From Nitrospira sp. (lineage in GTDB: Bacteria; Nitrospirota; Nitrospiria; Nitrospirales; Nitrospiraceae): a stretch of DNA of 64,000 bases. Below are positions 1-9,392 of the stretch, piece after piece. Positions within the stretch are counted from its first letter, which is position 1, and every line of letters starts with the position of its first letter. The notes under the pieces are model-generated. The model searched no databases. It had not been told where the DNA came from and worked only from the letters and a program-made list of their open reading frames with translations. The stretch covers positions 46,644-110,643 of the forward strand of contig JBAOHZ010000008.1 in assembly GCA_037045225.1 (NCBI GenBank). The letters are read 5' to 3'. The translations under genes and the position numbers were made by a program.

Positions 1-2
1 CA

Positions 3-785
3 TTCTCGATACGTCGACCCAGCGCCAGGATCAAGTCCCTGGACGAGTACGAGAATGAACAGGCGTTCCATCGCTATGTCTGGGCGCGCTCCAGTGACCT
101 GGATGGACGTATAGGTGATCTCGACGTGGTGGAACGCAGCTTGGTGGACTGTCTGGACTCGAAACGTCTGGGGGCATTCCTTCACCAAGCTGTACGGGCG
201 AAAAAGAACATTGCCGTGGTGGGGGAGACCGGCTCTGGCAAAACCACGCTGATGAAATCCCTCTGTCAGTCCATTCCTACCGATGAACGCCTGATGACGA
301 TTGAGGACGTGCGCGAACTGTTTTTGCCGAATCATGGGAATCGAGTCCATCTCCTGTACTCGAAAGGTGGTCTAGGCGTGGCGAAAGTGACCCCAGCGGA
401 TCTCATCGCGTCGAATATGCGGATGAAGCCGGATCGAGTCTTGTTAGCTGAGTTGCGAGGAGGGGAAGCCTTCGATTTCCTGAAGTTGCTGACCACGGGA
501 CACAGCGGCTCGATCACGTCCTATCATGCCGAGTCTTGCGCCTTGGCGGCAGAGCGCTATGTCTTTATGTGCAAGGAACATGAGCAAGCCGCCATTTATG
601 ATGCAGCGTCCCTCAAGCGCCTCGTGTCCTTGACGATCGATGTGATCGTACACGTCGTCGCGCACAACCACTATGACGTCCACGGCCAACCGACTCATAA
701 AGAACGCTACGTCGCGGAAGTCCATTACGACCCCATCGCGAAGCTCATGGCTCGGTTCGGAGCCGCCACGGTGGTACGGGCATGA
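3..785 (+). CDS. virB11: VirB11-family type IV secretion ATPase (5' partial)
   Basis: Hexameric traffic ATPase that powers pilus assembly and substrate transfer at the inner membrane. The frame is open from base 3, so the gene begins before the window; the GTG at 126 is internal. The Walker A motif GETGSGKTTLMKS lies at 213-251. It is followed by the Asp box (TIEDVREL) and the ELRGGEA/TTGHSGS motifs typical of VirB11/TrbB. The stop lies 7 bp before the virD4 start, so the two genes are probably co-transcribed. The family call is firm; whether this is the Trb or VirB lineage cannot be settled from this part. Confidence 0.93.
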   Translation, partial: FSIRRPSARIKSLDEYENEQAFHRYVWARSSDLDGRIGDLDVVERSLVDCLDSKRLGAFLHQAVRAKKNIAVVGETGSGKTTLMKSLCQSIPTDERLMTIEDVRELFLPNHGNRVHLLYSKGGLGVAKVTPADLIASNMRMKPDRVLLAELRGGEAFDFLKLLTTGHSGSITSYHAESCALAAERYVFMCKEHEQAAIYDAASLKRLVSLTIDVIVHVVAHNHYDVHGQPTHKERYVAEVHYDPIAKLMARFGAATVVRA

Positions 786-792
786 GGGTCCA

Positions 793-2904
793 ATGCGACT
801 GAATCTGATGGCCACGGTACTCGCGGCGCTCCTATACATCCCGGTGGGCCTTGTGGGTGCTGATTGCCTCGCCGGGGCGATGTTCGATGTGACGAACAAA
901 CGTGTCCCGGCAGAGGTGTCCTTACAGAGGTGGCCGGATGCCTGGCGGGCCTATCGCGATGATGCGACCCAACGCAAGCGTCTGCAACTCTCAGCCGGGC
1001 TTAGCCTCTTTATGGTGTTCGGTATTCCCGGCGTGCTGGTGATGACTCTGAAGAATGCCGCCATCCCATTACACGGTGCCGCGCGATTTGCCAGTCCGGC
1101 GGAAATTGCCCGGGCCGGATTGTACGGAGACCGCGGAGTGATCATCGGGAAGCAAGGCTCTCGATATTTGATCTATGGCGGTCAAGAATTTGTCCTGCTG
1201 GCCGCGCCAACTCGATCGGGAAAAGGGGTCAGTGTCGTCCTGCCGAACTTGCTCAACTATAACGATTCGGTGGTGGTGCTCGATATCAAAATGGAGAACT
1301 TCGCATACACATCGAAGTTTCGACAGATGCACGGCCACGCGGTGTTTCTCTTTAACCCGTTCGGCACGGATAATCGAAGCCATCGCTGGAATCCGCTCGA
1401 TGCGGTGCATCGCACGTCTCACCTCCGCGTGGGTGAAATCCAGGCGATCGGGCATGTGCTGTACCCGACAGAGCATGTCAAAGATGCGTTTTGGAATGAG
1501 TCCGCGAGAAATTTGTTCCTCGGTCTATGCCTGTACCTCCTCGAAACACCGACGCTGCCTTGTAGCTTGGGGGAATTACTCCGACAAGCGTCCGGGAAGG
1601 GCCAACCCATCAAGGACTATGTGAATGGGCTGATGAACAAGCGTGGCCTGGGTCATGCGCCGTTGAGCAATGAGTGTACCGAAGCCTTGCAACGCTTCTG
1701 TACCACGAGCGACAACACGATGGCCGGCATCCTGGCGACCTTTACGGCTCCCCTCACCATATTCAGTAACCCCATTGTGGATGCGGCGACCAGCGCGACG
1801 GACATTGACCTGAGCGCGGTACGGAAGCGCCGCATGGCTATCTATGTAGGCATTCCAGCCAATCGTCTGAGCGATGCGGCCCTATTGGTGAATCTCTTCT
1901 TCTCGCAACTCATTCATTACAACACGATTGATCTCCCCGCGACCGATCCCGCGCTGAAGCACCAATGTCTGCTGTTCCTCGATGAGTTTCCGGCCATCGG
2001 ACGCGTCGATATTCTGGCGAAGAGTGTGGGGTTTATCGCGGGTTATAACATCCGGCTTTTTCCCATCATCCAGAGCTTGTCCCAATTGGAATCGATCTAC
2101 GGAGAGAAGGATGCGCGCACCTTGGTCACGAACCACGCCTGCCAAGTGATGTTTGCGCCCCGCGAGCAACAAGACGCACAGGAGTATTCGCACATGTTAG
2201 GCACCTACACCGCTAAAGCCGTTTCCACGGGCATGAGCTACCCGAAAGCCTGGGGCCATACAGGCCACGGCTCCACAAGCTCTAATGTATCCGACCACGC
2301 GCGGCCCCTCATGTTGCCACAGGAATTGAAGGAGTTGGGGCAGACGCGGCAAATTATCAACCTCATCAACACGAAACCCATCCTTTGCAATAAAGCCTTC
2401 TTTTACCTCGATCCGATCTTGGTGAATCGCTTGAAAACGGTGAGCCCATTTCTCGCCAGCTTAGGCCGCAGATTGCCCACACAGAGCGAGTTCGAGACTG
2501 CCGCGTTTGTGCGTAAGGATCTCTCAGCAGACATTCCTTTCCTCGATGTGGATCTCCACATGGCCAAGGTGGAACGGCGCGTTCGTCCACTGACCGCGAA
2601 CGAACCGCTAGACCTCACCAAGCTCACGATCGACACAGGGTTATTGCCGCCCGTGGTTCACCGTCCACCGAAAGTCGAAGACGTCACCCAACTGGTCGAT
2701 GCATTTTTTGCGCAGTTAGAGTGGACGGAGCCGGATGCTTGCACCGTCCCAGGCGATCCGAGCATCGCGAATGGCCGTCCACTGAATTGTCCGCGAGTAG
2801 AGGACCGTCCAACGGATGAGAGCCTAGTCGCACAGTTAGCGCCTCTGCGCGCCGTCCGTGATTCATCTGGGCTGGAACGAGAGGGCTCAGGGAGGAACCT
2901 ATGA
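793..2904 (+). CDS. virD4: VirD4/TraG-family type IV coupling protein
   Basis: Coupling ATPase that links the relaxosome to the secretion channel. I chose the ATG at 793, giving 703 aa, because GAGG lies 6 bp upstream and the protein then starts directly with a membrane helix. A second helix lies near residues 64-85. Walker A (PTRSGKGVSVV) is near residue 140 and Walker B (LLFLDEFPAIGR) near residue 400. Length and order match VirD4/TraG. The stop overlaps the next start in an ATGA. The upstream in-frame extension to 673 lies inside virB11 and is probably not translated. Confidence 0.94.
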   Translation: MRLNLMATVLAALLYIPVGLVGADCLAGAMFDVTNKRVPAEVSLQRWPDAWRAYRDDATQRKRLQLSAGLSLFMVFGIPGVLVMTLKNAAIPLHGAARFASPAEIARAGLYGDRGVIIGKQGSRYLIYGGQEFVLLAAPTRSGKGVSVVLPNLLNYNDSVVVLDIKMENFAYTSKFRQMHGHAVFLFNPFGTDNRSHRWNPLDAVHRTSHLRVGEIQAIGHVLYPTEHVKDAFWNESARNLFLGLCLYLLETPTLPCSLGELLRQASGKGQPIKDYVNGLMNKRGLGHAPLSNECTEALQRFCTTSDNTMAGILATFTAPLTIFSNPIVDAATSATDIDLSAVRKRRMAIYVGIPANRLSDAALLVNLFFSQLIHYNTIDLPATDPALKHQCLLFLDEFPAIGRVDILAKSVGFIAGYNIRLFPIIQSLSQLESIYGEKDARTLVTNHACQVMFAPREQQDAQEYSHMLGTYTAKAVSTGMSYPKAWGHTGHGSTSSNVSDHARPLMLPQELKELGQTRQIINLINTKPILCNKAFFYLDPILVNRLKTVSPFLASLGRRLPTQSEFETAAFVRKDLSADIPFLDVDLHMAKVERRVRPLTANEPLDLTKLTIDTGLLPPVVHRPPKVEDVTQLVDAFFAQLEWTEPDACTVPGDPSIANGRPLNCPRVEDRPTDESLVAQLAPLRAVRDSSGLEREGSGRNL

Positions 2905-3539
2905 AATCGTGGCGCGTTCAAGGTCTGATCCTTTACCTCGCGAGTGCGTTGTGCGTCGCCTGTGCGCCGAAGCCGGTTGTTCCATCAGGCGAGTCTCGGA
3001 TCCCGGTCAATTCAGAGGAAGTGATCAGCCAATACAGGGAACGGGTAAAGGGTGATCACCGGGATCGAGTGGAGCGAAGTAGCCTCGCACGTCAAGTAGA
3101 CGCGCTTACGAAACAAGTTCAGGAATTAAAAGCCTACGTGACACTGTTACAACTTCAACAACAGGAATCGGATAAAGGCCGTGTCCGCCAGGTGCAGCCT
3201 GTGGGTGTCGGCAGTCCACCGTTTCTGAGTCAAGCCGCTGATAAGACGGCCACGAAAGACAAGGCAGTGACGGTATCCCTGCCCGTATTTCCGCTCTCGA
3301 CGGCGCCAATCAATGCGTCTGTGGTGCCCATGATCGCGATGGAAGCGGTTCCCACCGATACATGCGGGCCGCGACCAGGGGCTGCGAATTTCGAGGGGTG
3401 GATCGACCTCACCTCCGATTACCTAAATCGTAGCGCTGATGGCCGGGCCGACCATGGACCCTGCCGGTCTGTCACACGTGGTAGTGCTCCGAGCTTTGGA
3501 ACAGGAGTGTGGTGTTCCGGTAGCTGCCAAGCTCAATGA
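2901..3539 (+). CDS. Putative lipoprotein of the transfer block, coiled-coil
   Basis: I do not recognise a family. The protein starts with a short basic and hydrophobic signal ending in a cysteine (LCVAC), so it is probably a lipoprotein. A predicted coiled coil follows near residues 50-95, rich in Q, L and K. GGAGG lies 5 bp before the ATG, and the ATG overlaps the virD4 stop (ATGA), so it is translated with the transfer genes. The last ~25 residues (RADHGPCRS... to the stop) look out of frame: the +1 frame from about 3427 reads more like protein. A frameshift near 3425-3435 is possible. A role in mating-pair formation or exclusion is only inferred from position. Confidence 0.7.
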   Translation: MKSWRVQGLILYLASALCVACAPKPVVPSGESRIPVNSEEVISQYRERVKGDHRDRVERSSLARQVDALTKQVQELKAYVTLLQLQQQESDKGRVRQVQPVGVGSPPFLSQAADKTATKDKAVTVSLPVFPLSTAPINASVVPMIAMEAVPTDTCGPRPGAANFEGWIDLTSDYLNRSADGRADHGPCRSVTRGSAPSFGTGVWCSGSCQAQ

Positions 3540-3690
3540 GGGGCAAGAGATGATCATATACAACAGCAGGGTTGTTTGCCGAGACTCGTGGCTAGACGTT
3601 GACGAATACCGAAGGCCAGATGCTCCCGATCGGCGAATGCTTCGCCATCCATGCGCCGGCCGCGGGCCGGTGAATAACTCGATGTGTTGA
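3439..3690 (+). CDS. Small ORF, possible continuation of the preceding gene in another frame
   Basis: This 83-aa frame overlaps the end of the lipoprotein gene. Its central part (VVLRALEQECGVPVAAKLNEGQEMIIYNS) has plausible protein character, whereas the overlapping end of the lipoprotein frame does not. It has no clear ribosome site of its own. It may be the true C-terminus of the upstream protein after a frameshift, a separate small gene, or chance. No family recognised. Confidence 0.3.
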   Translation: MAGPTMDPAGLSHVVVLRALEQECGVPVAAKLNEGQEMIIYNSRVVCRDSWLDVDEYRRPDAPDRRMLRHPCAGRGPVNNSMC

Positions 3691-3755
3691 CGGTGAGTCA
3701 TGGCTATCAAACTCGATAGTGTATATGGCCCAAGAGAGCATCAGGAGAACGTCCG

Positions 3756-4853
3756 ATGAACGAATTGCGGGAGCGAAAGACTCGAGAGAGGGGCAGCGTG
3801 AATGAAATTGTTCTACCTGGGGAGGACCCACGAGACACCGTACCACCTGAACCGTTCATGAATCAGAGCACAGCCGCCGCCGAATCGTTGCGGCGACGCT
3901 TCCTTAAAGCCGACAACAAATTTTACTTTCGTGCTGGCCATGGTGAAGCCGCGAAAGTGGCATTTTCTGATCATGGGGAACGCCTGACAACGGATCAGAA
4001 TGATCACACCGTGATCCACGGCATGATGCTCCGGGCCCAAGAAAAAGGGTGGACCTCCCTCCGAGTGAAAGGGTCGGAAGGATTCAAGGTGGAGGTCTGG
4101 ATTCAAGCCACCATTGCGAGCATTGAGGTAGAGGGATACAACCCGCGTGAGATTGATCGAGCGCGACTGAACGAACGCAAGGGAGAAACACTTACGAAAC
4201 AACAAAAGAGTTCGTTTGGAGAGAGGGCACCTCGCGACCGTTCGACCATTCCTGTTGAAAAAAGTCCGACCACACTGACTGCCTCACAGAATGTGGCAAT
4301 CACTACTCTTCAGGCTATTTTGCGCGAACGGGGTGACTCGGCCGCGATGATTGCGGCTGCGGTGGAGGAAGCGACCGCGCGGCTGCACGGCGAACGACTC
4401 GTGGTCGGCACAATCGTAGAACATGGCCCTGCTCGGTACGGTCATGACGAACAGGCCCCCCAAAGCTATTTCGTCACCGTGGAGACGGCAAAAGGAGAAC
4501 AAACCGTGTGGGGCGTAAATCTGGCGCGAGCGATTGAGCGAAGCGACGCCAAAATAGGCCAGGCGGTCGCCCTCATCCAACGAGCGAATGAGAGGGTGAC
4601 CGTCCAGTCTCCGGTGAAGAACGAGGCCGGGGAGGTAGTGGGCATGGGGCCCCATGCTGTACGGCGTAATGTGTGGGAAGTCCTCAATCTCCAGACCCTA
4701 GGCGTCAAAGCTCGCGACACGATCACGTCCGCCGTGAGGACGACGACCCATGAACCAGTGGTGCAGGTCTTTGATCGCACGGCGGCCCACACCGATCACG
4801 TCCCCAATGAGACGCGAATGCGTGAACAGGAGCGCATCAGGATAGAACGGTAA
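3756..4853 (+). CDS. LPD7-domain protein with relaxase-like C-terminal region, no nuclease domain
   Basis: A 365-aa soluble protein. Residues ~45-140 (FYFRAGHGEAAKVAF... IEVEGY) match the large polyvalent protein domain LPD7, found at the C-terminal side of many mobilisation relaxases. The later part (YFVTVETAKGEQTVWGVNLARAI) resembles the segment following LPD7 in IncP TraI-like relaxases. The histidine and tyrosine motifs of a relaxase nuclease are absent, so this is an auxiliary DNA-processing protein or a separated relaxase tail. AGGAG lies ~11 bp before the ATG. It sits between the transfer lipoprotein and traX, with traX starting 6 bp after its stop. Confidence 0.75.
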   Translation: MNELRERKTRERGSVNEIVLPGEDPRDTVPPEPFMNQSTAAAESLRRRFLKADNKFYFRAGHGEAAKVAFSDHGERLTTDQNDHTVIHGMMLRAQEKGWTSLRVKGSEGFKVEVWIQATIASIEVEGYNPREIDRARLNERKGETLTKQQKSSFGERAPRDRSTIPVEKSPTTLTASQNVAITTLQAILRERGDSAAMIAAAVEEATARLHGERLVVGTIVEHGPARYGHDEQAPQSYFVTVETAKGEQTVWGVNLARAIERSDAKIGQAVALIQRANERVTVQSPVKNEAGEVVGMGPHAVRRNVWEVLNLQTLGVKARDTITSAVRTTTHEPVVQVFDRTAAHTDHVPNETRMREQERIRIER

Positions 4854-4859
4854 TCGAGT

Positions 4860-5564
4860 ATGCCTGTCTGGACGTTGCCTCATGTAGAGTTGTCGGACGG
4901 TGCGGTGGAAGCCATGAAGTGGCTCGGACTCATTCTGATGACGGCGGACCATGTGCAGAAATACGGCATGATGCCGGTCGTGGCGGGGGTTTATGAGGCA
5001 GGACGATTGGCCATGCCGCTCTTTGGAATCGTGCTGGCCTACAACCTTGCTCGAGTTCGGAGCCACGATCCTGCCGTCTACGTCCGAGTACTGACTCGTC
5101 TTCTTTTCTGTGGCGTGATCGCATCAGTCCCGTTCATCGCCTTAGGAGGACTCGGGTTTGGCTGGTGGCCGCTCAACTGCATGGGGACGCTCGCTGTCGC
5201 TGTCTGCATCATGTCCGTGATCGAGTCACGTCGGCCGTTCTGGAAAACCAGAGCGGCGGCGGTGTTTCTTCTGGGTGGCGCCATGGTTGAATTTTGGTGG
5301 CCGGGAATCGCGCTCTGTGTAGGCGCATGGTTGTACTGGAAGCATCCGACTTGGGGGGCGCTCCTATTGTGGCTGGCGGGCACAGCCAGCCTCACGCTGA
5401 TCAATGGCAATTGGTGGGCCTGCGCGTCGTTTGTGGTCCTCGCCGGAATGGCCTATGGCGTTACGCTCGAGATTCCGAGAGCATCACGCTTTTTCTATAT
5501 CTATTATCCCGCACACCTTGCGGTCCTCCTGTTGCTGGGGTTCAGAATTCAGAACCACTCATGA
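4860..5564 (+). CDS. traX: TraX family membrane protein
   Basis: Multi-pass inner-membrane protein of the TraX family, whose F-plasmid member N-acetylates pilin. The N-terminus carries the family signature around KWLGLILMTADHVQKYG and the following GRLAMPLFGIVLAYNLAR. Six to eight hydrophobic helices follow, with several tryptophan-rich loops. At 234 aa it is close to the usual length. It starts 6 bp after the LPD7 gene, so it is the last member of that run. The acyl donor and target cannot be read from the sequence. Confidence 0.9.
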   Translation: MPVWTLPHVELSDGAVEAMKWLGLILMTADHVQKYGMMPVVAGVYEAGRLAMPLFGIVLAYNLARVRSHDPAVYVRVLTRLLFCGVIASVPFIALGGLGFGWWPLNCMGTLAVAVCIMSVIESRRPFWKTRAAAVFLLGGAMVEFWWPGIALCVGAWLYWKHPTWGALLLWLAGTASLTLINGNWWACASFVVLAGMAYGVTLEIPRASRFFYIYYPAHLAVLLLLGFRIQNHS

Positions 5565-5986
5565 AACATTATGGCACGACATCCAGACATCCTATCAATC
5601 GACGTTGTAATCGTTGAGCGAAGCGAGCGACATGCTTCGGCCTCTCGCGTTTCATCGTGCAACTGGGTTCGAACTGGATTCATCGAGTCCAGGATTGGCG
5701 GACCCTGCCATGACAATTGTGGCGATTGACTTGGGGCGCATCCAACTGCGGACTTCCGGACACCAGTTCTGGCACTGCCTCGAGCTTTCAGGTGACCGTC
5801 ACGCTCGTATTCTCGCACTGGTAGACGGAGAAACCGGTCTGATATGCGGCAACGACGGACACGTGTGTGAAGGAGTGGCTCGTGCTCGATACAGCGATGC
5901 GCGTGAACCATTGAGCACGTCATGATGTGCGATAGCTGTGAAGGAAGACTGATCCCTTGCCGGTCAAGGACAAGCACAGAGGTCAG
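5565..5986. other. Intergenic stretch without a supported gene
   Basis: Short frames run on both strands (for example 5614-5925 on the + strand), but they lack ribosome sites, recognisable motifs and protein-like composition. No clear terminator or repeat was seen. Confidence 0.4.
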
Positions 5987-6376
5987 TCAAGGACGAGGAA
6001 GATGAGAAAAGCTACGATACAGCGCATCGACAATCCCCCAAGCAAATGCGATCGTAGCCAGCAAAAAGCACAGGCCAATGACGAACAGGGGGATAGTGAT
6101 AAACACGAATTCAAGCAACCTGATCGAGACGTCGTAGACGAGGCGAATACCTCTCACGGCGCCGATGCAGATGCGGGCGATCATATAGGACAACCGAGCG
6201 ACCACGAACACCGCCACGAGCCCGGATCGCACCAGGCTATGCCCCGCGCGGATCAGTCCCTGTGTCATCTGCGGCTGCGTACGAACCCAGGTCGAGTGTC
6301 GTGGGGCGGCGATGTGTTTCACCACATAATTAGCCTCATAGATGTGAATCGTAAACGGGCTGACGGGTCTCTTCAT
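5987..6376 (-). CDS. Small membrane protein of unknown function
   Basis: This 129-aa protein has an excellent ribosome site (GGAGG 6-7 bp before the ATG at 6376), which supports a real gene. The first ~40 residues are hydrophilic. The remainder holds two or three hydrophobic stretches, near residues 48-72 and 85-118, the second very hydrophobic (FVFITIPLFVIGLCFLLATIAFAWG split by few polar residues). It is oriented against traX and trbM. No family recognised. Confidence 0.65.
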   Translation of the reverse strand: MKRPVSPFTIHIYEANYVVKHIAAPRHSTWVRTQPQMTQGLIRAGHSLVRSGLVAVFVVARLSYMIARICIGAVRGIRLVYDVSIRLLEFVFITIPLFVIGLCFLLATIAFAWGIVDALYRSFSHLPRP

Positions 6377-6748
6377 AAAACCTCCAAAACATATGGCCGT
6401 TGCTCTCTCGCCACACGTGGAGAGCGAAGGCCACTATGATTGGAGGGTATGCGCCGATGGCCGATGAGTCGAGCGCTCACCGTGACGAGCCCGAGCACGT
6501 GCCGGGCTGTGCCGGCACAGCGGCGGCCACGGCGTGGTGCTCGAACGCGAGGCCATGGCACAGAGACATCAGCCCAGCAGCATACTTGTGTCGTCCTAGG
6601 GGTCAGACAATCCAGCAGGCCTCACGTCGTGTGGCGGCCAATGGTAGAACCGCTCACCGAGCGGGTGCCTCTTGTGGGGCGAGACCGTCGATACAAACCG
6701 GCACAGCAGGAGGAAGAAGCAGGGTCAGAAAGGAAAAAAGGTGAGGAT
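6377..6748. other. Intergenic stretch upstream of trbM
   Basis: A frame is open here upstream of trbM (from 6440), but its translation is arginine- and proline-rich and of low quality. The real TrbM signal peptide begins at 6749. The stretch probably carries divergent promoters for trbM and the minus-strand membrane gene. No operator was recognised. Confidence 0.4.
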
Positions 6749-7048
6749 ATGACAATGAAAACGACAAAGACCATGTTGTTGGCATTGGCACTGATGGTAT
6801 TGGCGCAAACATTGATGACACCGCCAGCCCAGGCGCAAGTCCTGACAGGCGATCAGCGCCTTGCATGCGAAGCGCTGCTGTGCTTAGCGGCGGGTGCGAA
6901 TGCCCCACGGGAGTGCTCTAACGCCTTGGCAAAGTATGCGGCGTTGCAGGCACAGACGGCATTGCAAACACTCGCCTTGCGAAAAAACTTCCTGCAATTG
7001 TGTCCGAAGCGTAATGCTCTCGGAGCATGGGAAGGAGAACGACGTTGA
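6749..7048 (+). CDS. trbM: TrbM-like exported conjugation protein
   Basis: A 99-aa exported protein. The start at 6749 is chosen because GTGAGG lies just upstream and the product then begins with a textbook signal peptide ending at AQAQ. The mature part has the cysteine pattern of TrbM (ACEALLCL... PRECSNALAKY... LCP), a small periplasmic mating-pair formation protein of IncP-type systems. It follows the other transfer genes on the same strand, about 1.2 kb after traX. Confidence 0.82.
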   Translation: MTMKTTKTMLLALALMVLAQTLMTPPAQAQVLTGDQRLACEALLCLAAGANAPRECSNALAKYAALQAQTALQTLALRKNFLQLCPKRNALGAWEGERR

Positions 7049-7131
7049 AGTGCTAACGTGGTGGTGGCGGGAGAGCGTCAAATCTGAGCCATCTCTTGAA
7101 GTTCGCGTACAAGCGTTCCAGTTAATATTGT

Positions 7132-7431
7132 TTATACGTGTAAATGCCTATGAGAGCCACATTCCGATGCCAGATCGCACGATAGGAAGTCGCCCTGCTT
7201 CATAGCATCCACTCGACGCCAGCCCTTCCGGGCTAAGCACCGGTCAAGTTCCTGTTGCCCAGGCATGGGCCGATCCATTCTCGCTCCCCGAGGAGACAGA
7301 CATTCATACCGGTCCCAGTGAAGCTCCTCCTGCGTTCCGCCTGGTTTGGTGTACTGAACTTCAGGAGCGCAGCCCACGAAGCCGAGCACAGCAAGTGATA
7401 CAAGAAGCTTTCTGCTATGAGCAGTAGCCAT
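7132..7431 (-). CDS. Small lipoprotein
   Basis: A 99-aa protein with a signal peptide ending in the lipobox LGFVGC, so it should be lipid-anchored. The mature part has a PGGTQEELHWDRYEC segment, a recurring pattern in short outer-membrane lipoproteins of this kind of genome, and four further cysteines that could form disulfides. AGGA precedes the ATG. The function is unknown. Confidence 0.7.
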   Translation of the reverse strand: MATAHSRKLLVSLAVLGFVGCAPEVQYTKPGGTQEELHWDRYECLSPRGARMDRPMPGQQELDRCLARKGWRRVDAMKQGDFLSCDLASECGSHRHLHV

Positions 7432-7589
7432 GGGTCCTGCTACAGGATAATGGTCTTCACCGCACGATTGAGAGACTCCATTCTAGCAAGCATCCTGCAT
7501 ACAGGTGGGTAAAATGGCCTCTTGATTTATTTGCCAACGATAAAGCCACCAACATACATCAAGTTCGCAGGGAATGCCGCGAGTCTCAC

Positions 7590-7943
7590 CTACCATTCCA
7601 GTCCATAATGCTCTTGAAAGACCACCCAGGACGCTACACCCAGTAATAAGAATCCTGCAAGATGTTTGGGCTTCAGCCCTTCGCCCAGATACAGCTGGGC
7701 GAAGATGATGAACACCGTCAACGTGATCACCTCTTGAAGAACCTTGAGCTGATAGGCGGAGAGCAGCTGATATCCAATCCGATTCGCGGGCACTTGCAAG
7801 CAGTACTCAAAGAATGCCACGCCCCAACTCGCGACAATCGCAAGCCACATCGGGTTATTCATAAACCGGAGATGGCCGTACCATGCCAGGGTCATAAATA
7901 TGTTCGAGCAAACAAGAAGAAGAATGGTGAGGGCATATGTCAT
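7590..7943 (-). CDS. DMT-superfamily membrane protein (DUF486)
   Basis: Four-helix membrane protein of 117 aa, full length for the DUF486 branch of the drug/metabolite transporter superfamily. Recognisable blocks are the N-terminal SNIFMTLAWYGHL, the central FFEYCLQVPANRIGY and the terminal VFQEH. The substrate is unknown. The upstream MFS gene lies 48 bp away on the same strand, so the pair may be co-transcribed. Confidence 0.9.
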   Translation of the reverse strand: MTYALTILLLVCSNIFMTLAWYGHLRFMNNPMWLAIVASWGVAFFEYCLQVPANRIGYQLLSAYQLKVLQEVITLTVFIIFAQLYLGEGLKPKHLAGFLLLGVASWVVFQEHYGLEW

Positions 7944-7990
7944 CGCTGTCGTCTCCTGTGTCTGAGAAAGAGGACAAATACGCCAGTAGT

Positions 7991-9253
7991 TTATATGGCA
8001 GAGACGCTTGTCATGCCTCTGCGAACACGTTCGGTTTCCGTCGCGTCTTTCGTCTCGGGCATTGTTACATAAAAGAGACTGAAAGCGGCTAACGCCACGG
8101 CGGCGAGCGCCAGAAAGGCCGCATCATAACTCCACAAATGCACCACGTAGCCTGCCGCGACATTGCTGAGTGCGGCACCAATACTTTGCGCGGTCGCAAT
8201 GGCCCCTAGGGCGAGATTGTACCGGCCGGTTCCTTTCGTGAGATCGGCGACGACCGTCACCCACAGTACTCCAAAAATCCCGGCTCCGATCCCATCCAGG
8301 AGCTGAACCAGCACGATAAAGATCGGGTCATGGCTGAACACATACAGACATCCGCGAATGGGGAGGATGGCAAACCCGATCAAGAAAATCGGTTTCCGGC
8401 CCACGCGGTCGGCGAAAGTGCCGGCCAGGGCCGCGACCGGAATCATCACGAGTTGCGCCGCAATAATGCAGGCCGACATATACAAAGACGCGCCCGTGGC
8501 TTTGCCTTCAGAGAGGAGTTGTCCTGCTAGGGGCAGCATCGCCGCATTGGCGAAGTGAAAGAGAGTAACCGCGACCGCAAACACCACTAATTCGCGTCTG
8601 GCAAACACCGCTCGGATCCCTGAGACCGCGTCACCCCCTCTATCCGCTTCTGTGGCCTCCGCTCTGGCCAGCCGGTGATCGATATCTTCTTCCTTGATCA
8701 ACAATGCGGACACGATGCTGGCCACAGCTATCGCCGCCACGAGGTAGAAGATCCACTGTCGACCGAGGAGATAGCCGGCCGAGCCGGCCAAAAGAGCCGC
8801 TCCCACATTCCCCGCATGATTAAATGCTTCGTTGCGGCCCATCCGCCTGGCGAACCGCTTAGGCCCCACCATGCCGAGGGTAATAGTAGCGATGGCGGGA
8901 GGAAAGATCGCCGCGGCTACACCGTTGAGCGCCTGGGCGGCGAGAATAAATCCAAAAGAAGGGAAGACGGTCATCGCGGTGCAACTGATGCCGACCAGGA
9001 GTGCCGCCGCGACGACCAGGAGGCGTTTATGTGTGAACCAGTCAAGCAGCGCGCCACAGGGGGTCTGCGCGGCCACGGTGGCGACCCCCATGGCCGACAT
9101 GGCGATCCCAATGCTGGCCGCATCCCAGTGATGCGTCGCCAACAGATAGATTGCGAGGTACGGGCCCACGCCGTCGCGTACATCGGCCAAGAATACATTG
9201 AGATAGTCGAGAGCCCGGAGACTCTGTGCGCTAGCCCCAATGTTGCTATTCAT
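7991..9253 (-). CDS. MFS transporter
   Basis: A 420-aa major facilitator protein with about 12 helices. The loop motif between helices 8 and 9 (GTFADRVGRKPIFLIG) and the N-half DWFTHKRLL segment are typical of drug/metabolite MFS exporters. A long hydrophilic central loop (residues ~190-215) separates the two halves. GGAA precedes the ATG. It probably exports a small molecule, but the substrate cannot be read from sequence. Confidence 0.9.
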   Translation of the reverse strand: MNSNIGASAQSLRALDYLNVFLADVRDGVGPYLAIYLLATHHWDAASIGIAMSAMGVATVAAQTPCGALLDWFTHKRLLVVAAALLVGISCTAMTVFPSFGFILAAQALNGVAAAIFPPAIATITLGMVGPKRFARRMGRNEAFNHAGNVGAALLAGSAGYLLGRQWIFYLVAAIAVASIVSALLIKEEDIDHRLARAEATEADRGGDAVSGIRAVFARRELVVFAVAVTLFHFANAAMLPLAGQLLSEGKATGASLYMSACIIAAQLVMIPVAALAGTFADRVGRKPIFLIGFAILPIRGCLYVFSHDPIFIVLVQLLDGIGAGIFGVLWVTVVADLTKGTGRYNLALGAIATAQSIGAALSNVAAGYVVHLWSYDAAFLALAAVALAAFSLFYVTMPETKDATETERVRRGMTSVSAI

Positions 9254-9392
9254 TCAATCGTTCCTTTGTCTTACGGTGCTGGGTCTAGGTCAAGCTCTCT
9301 CGGAAGTTGCGCACAGGCTTACCAGTATGATCGAGTGATCCCTGACTCATCAGGTCGAAAGATTGTAGGACTCTGACCCCTCTGTCCACACG

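Noticed and set aside
5660..5730. Possible tRNA because of a GGTTCGAA-like stretch
   Set aside because: No matching acceptor stem, anticodon arm or CCA-proximal pairing could be built around it.
5549..5977. 142-aa minus-strand frame behind traX
   Set aside because: No ribosome site, composition typical of noncoding GC-rich DNA, no motif.
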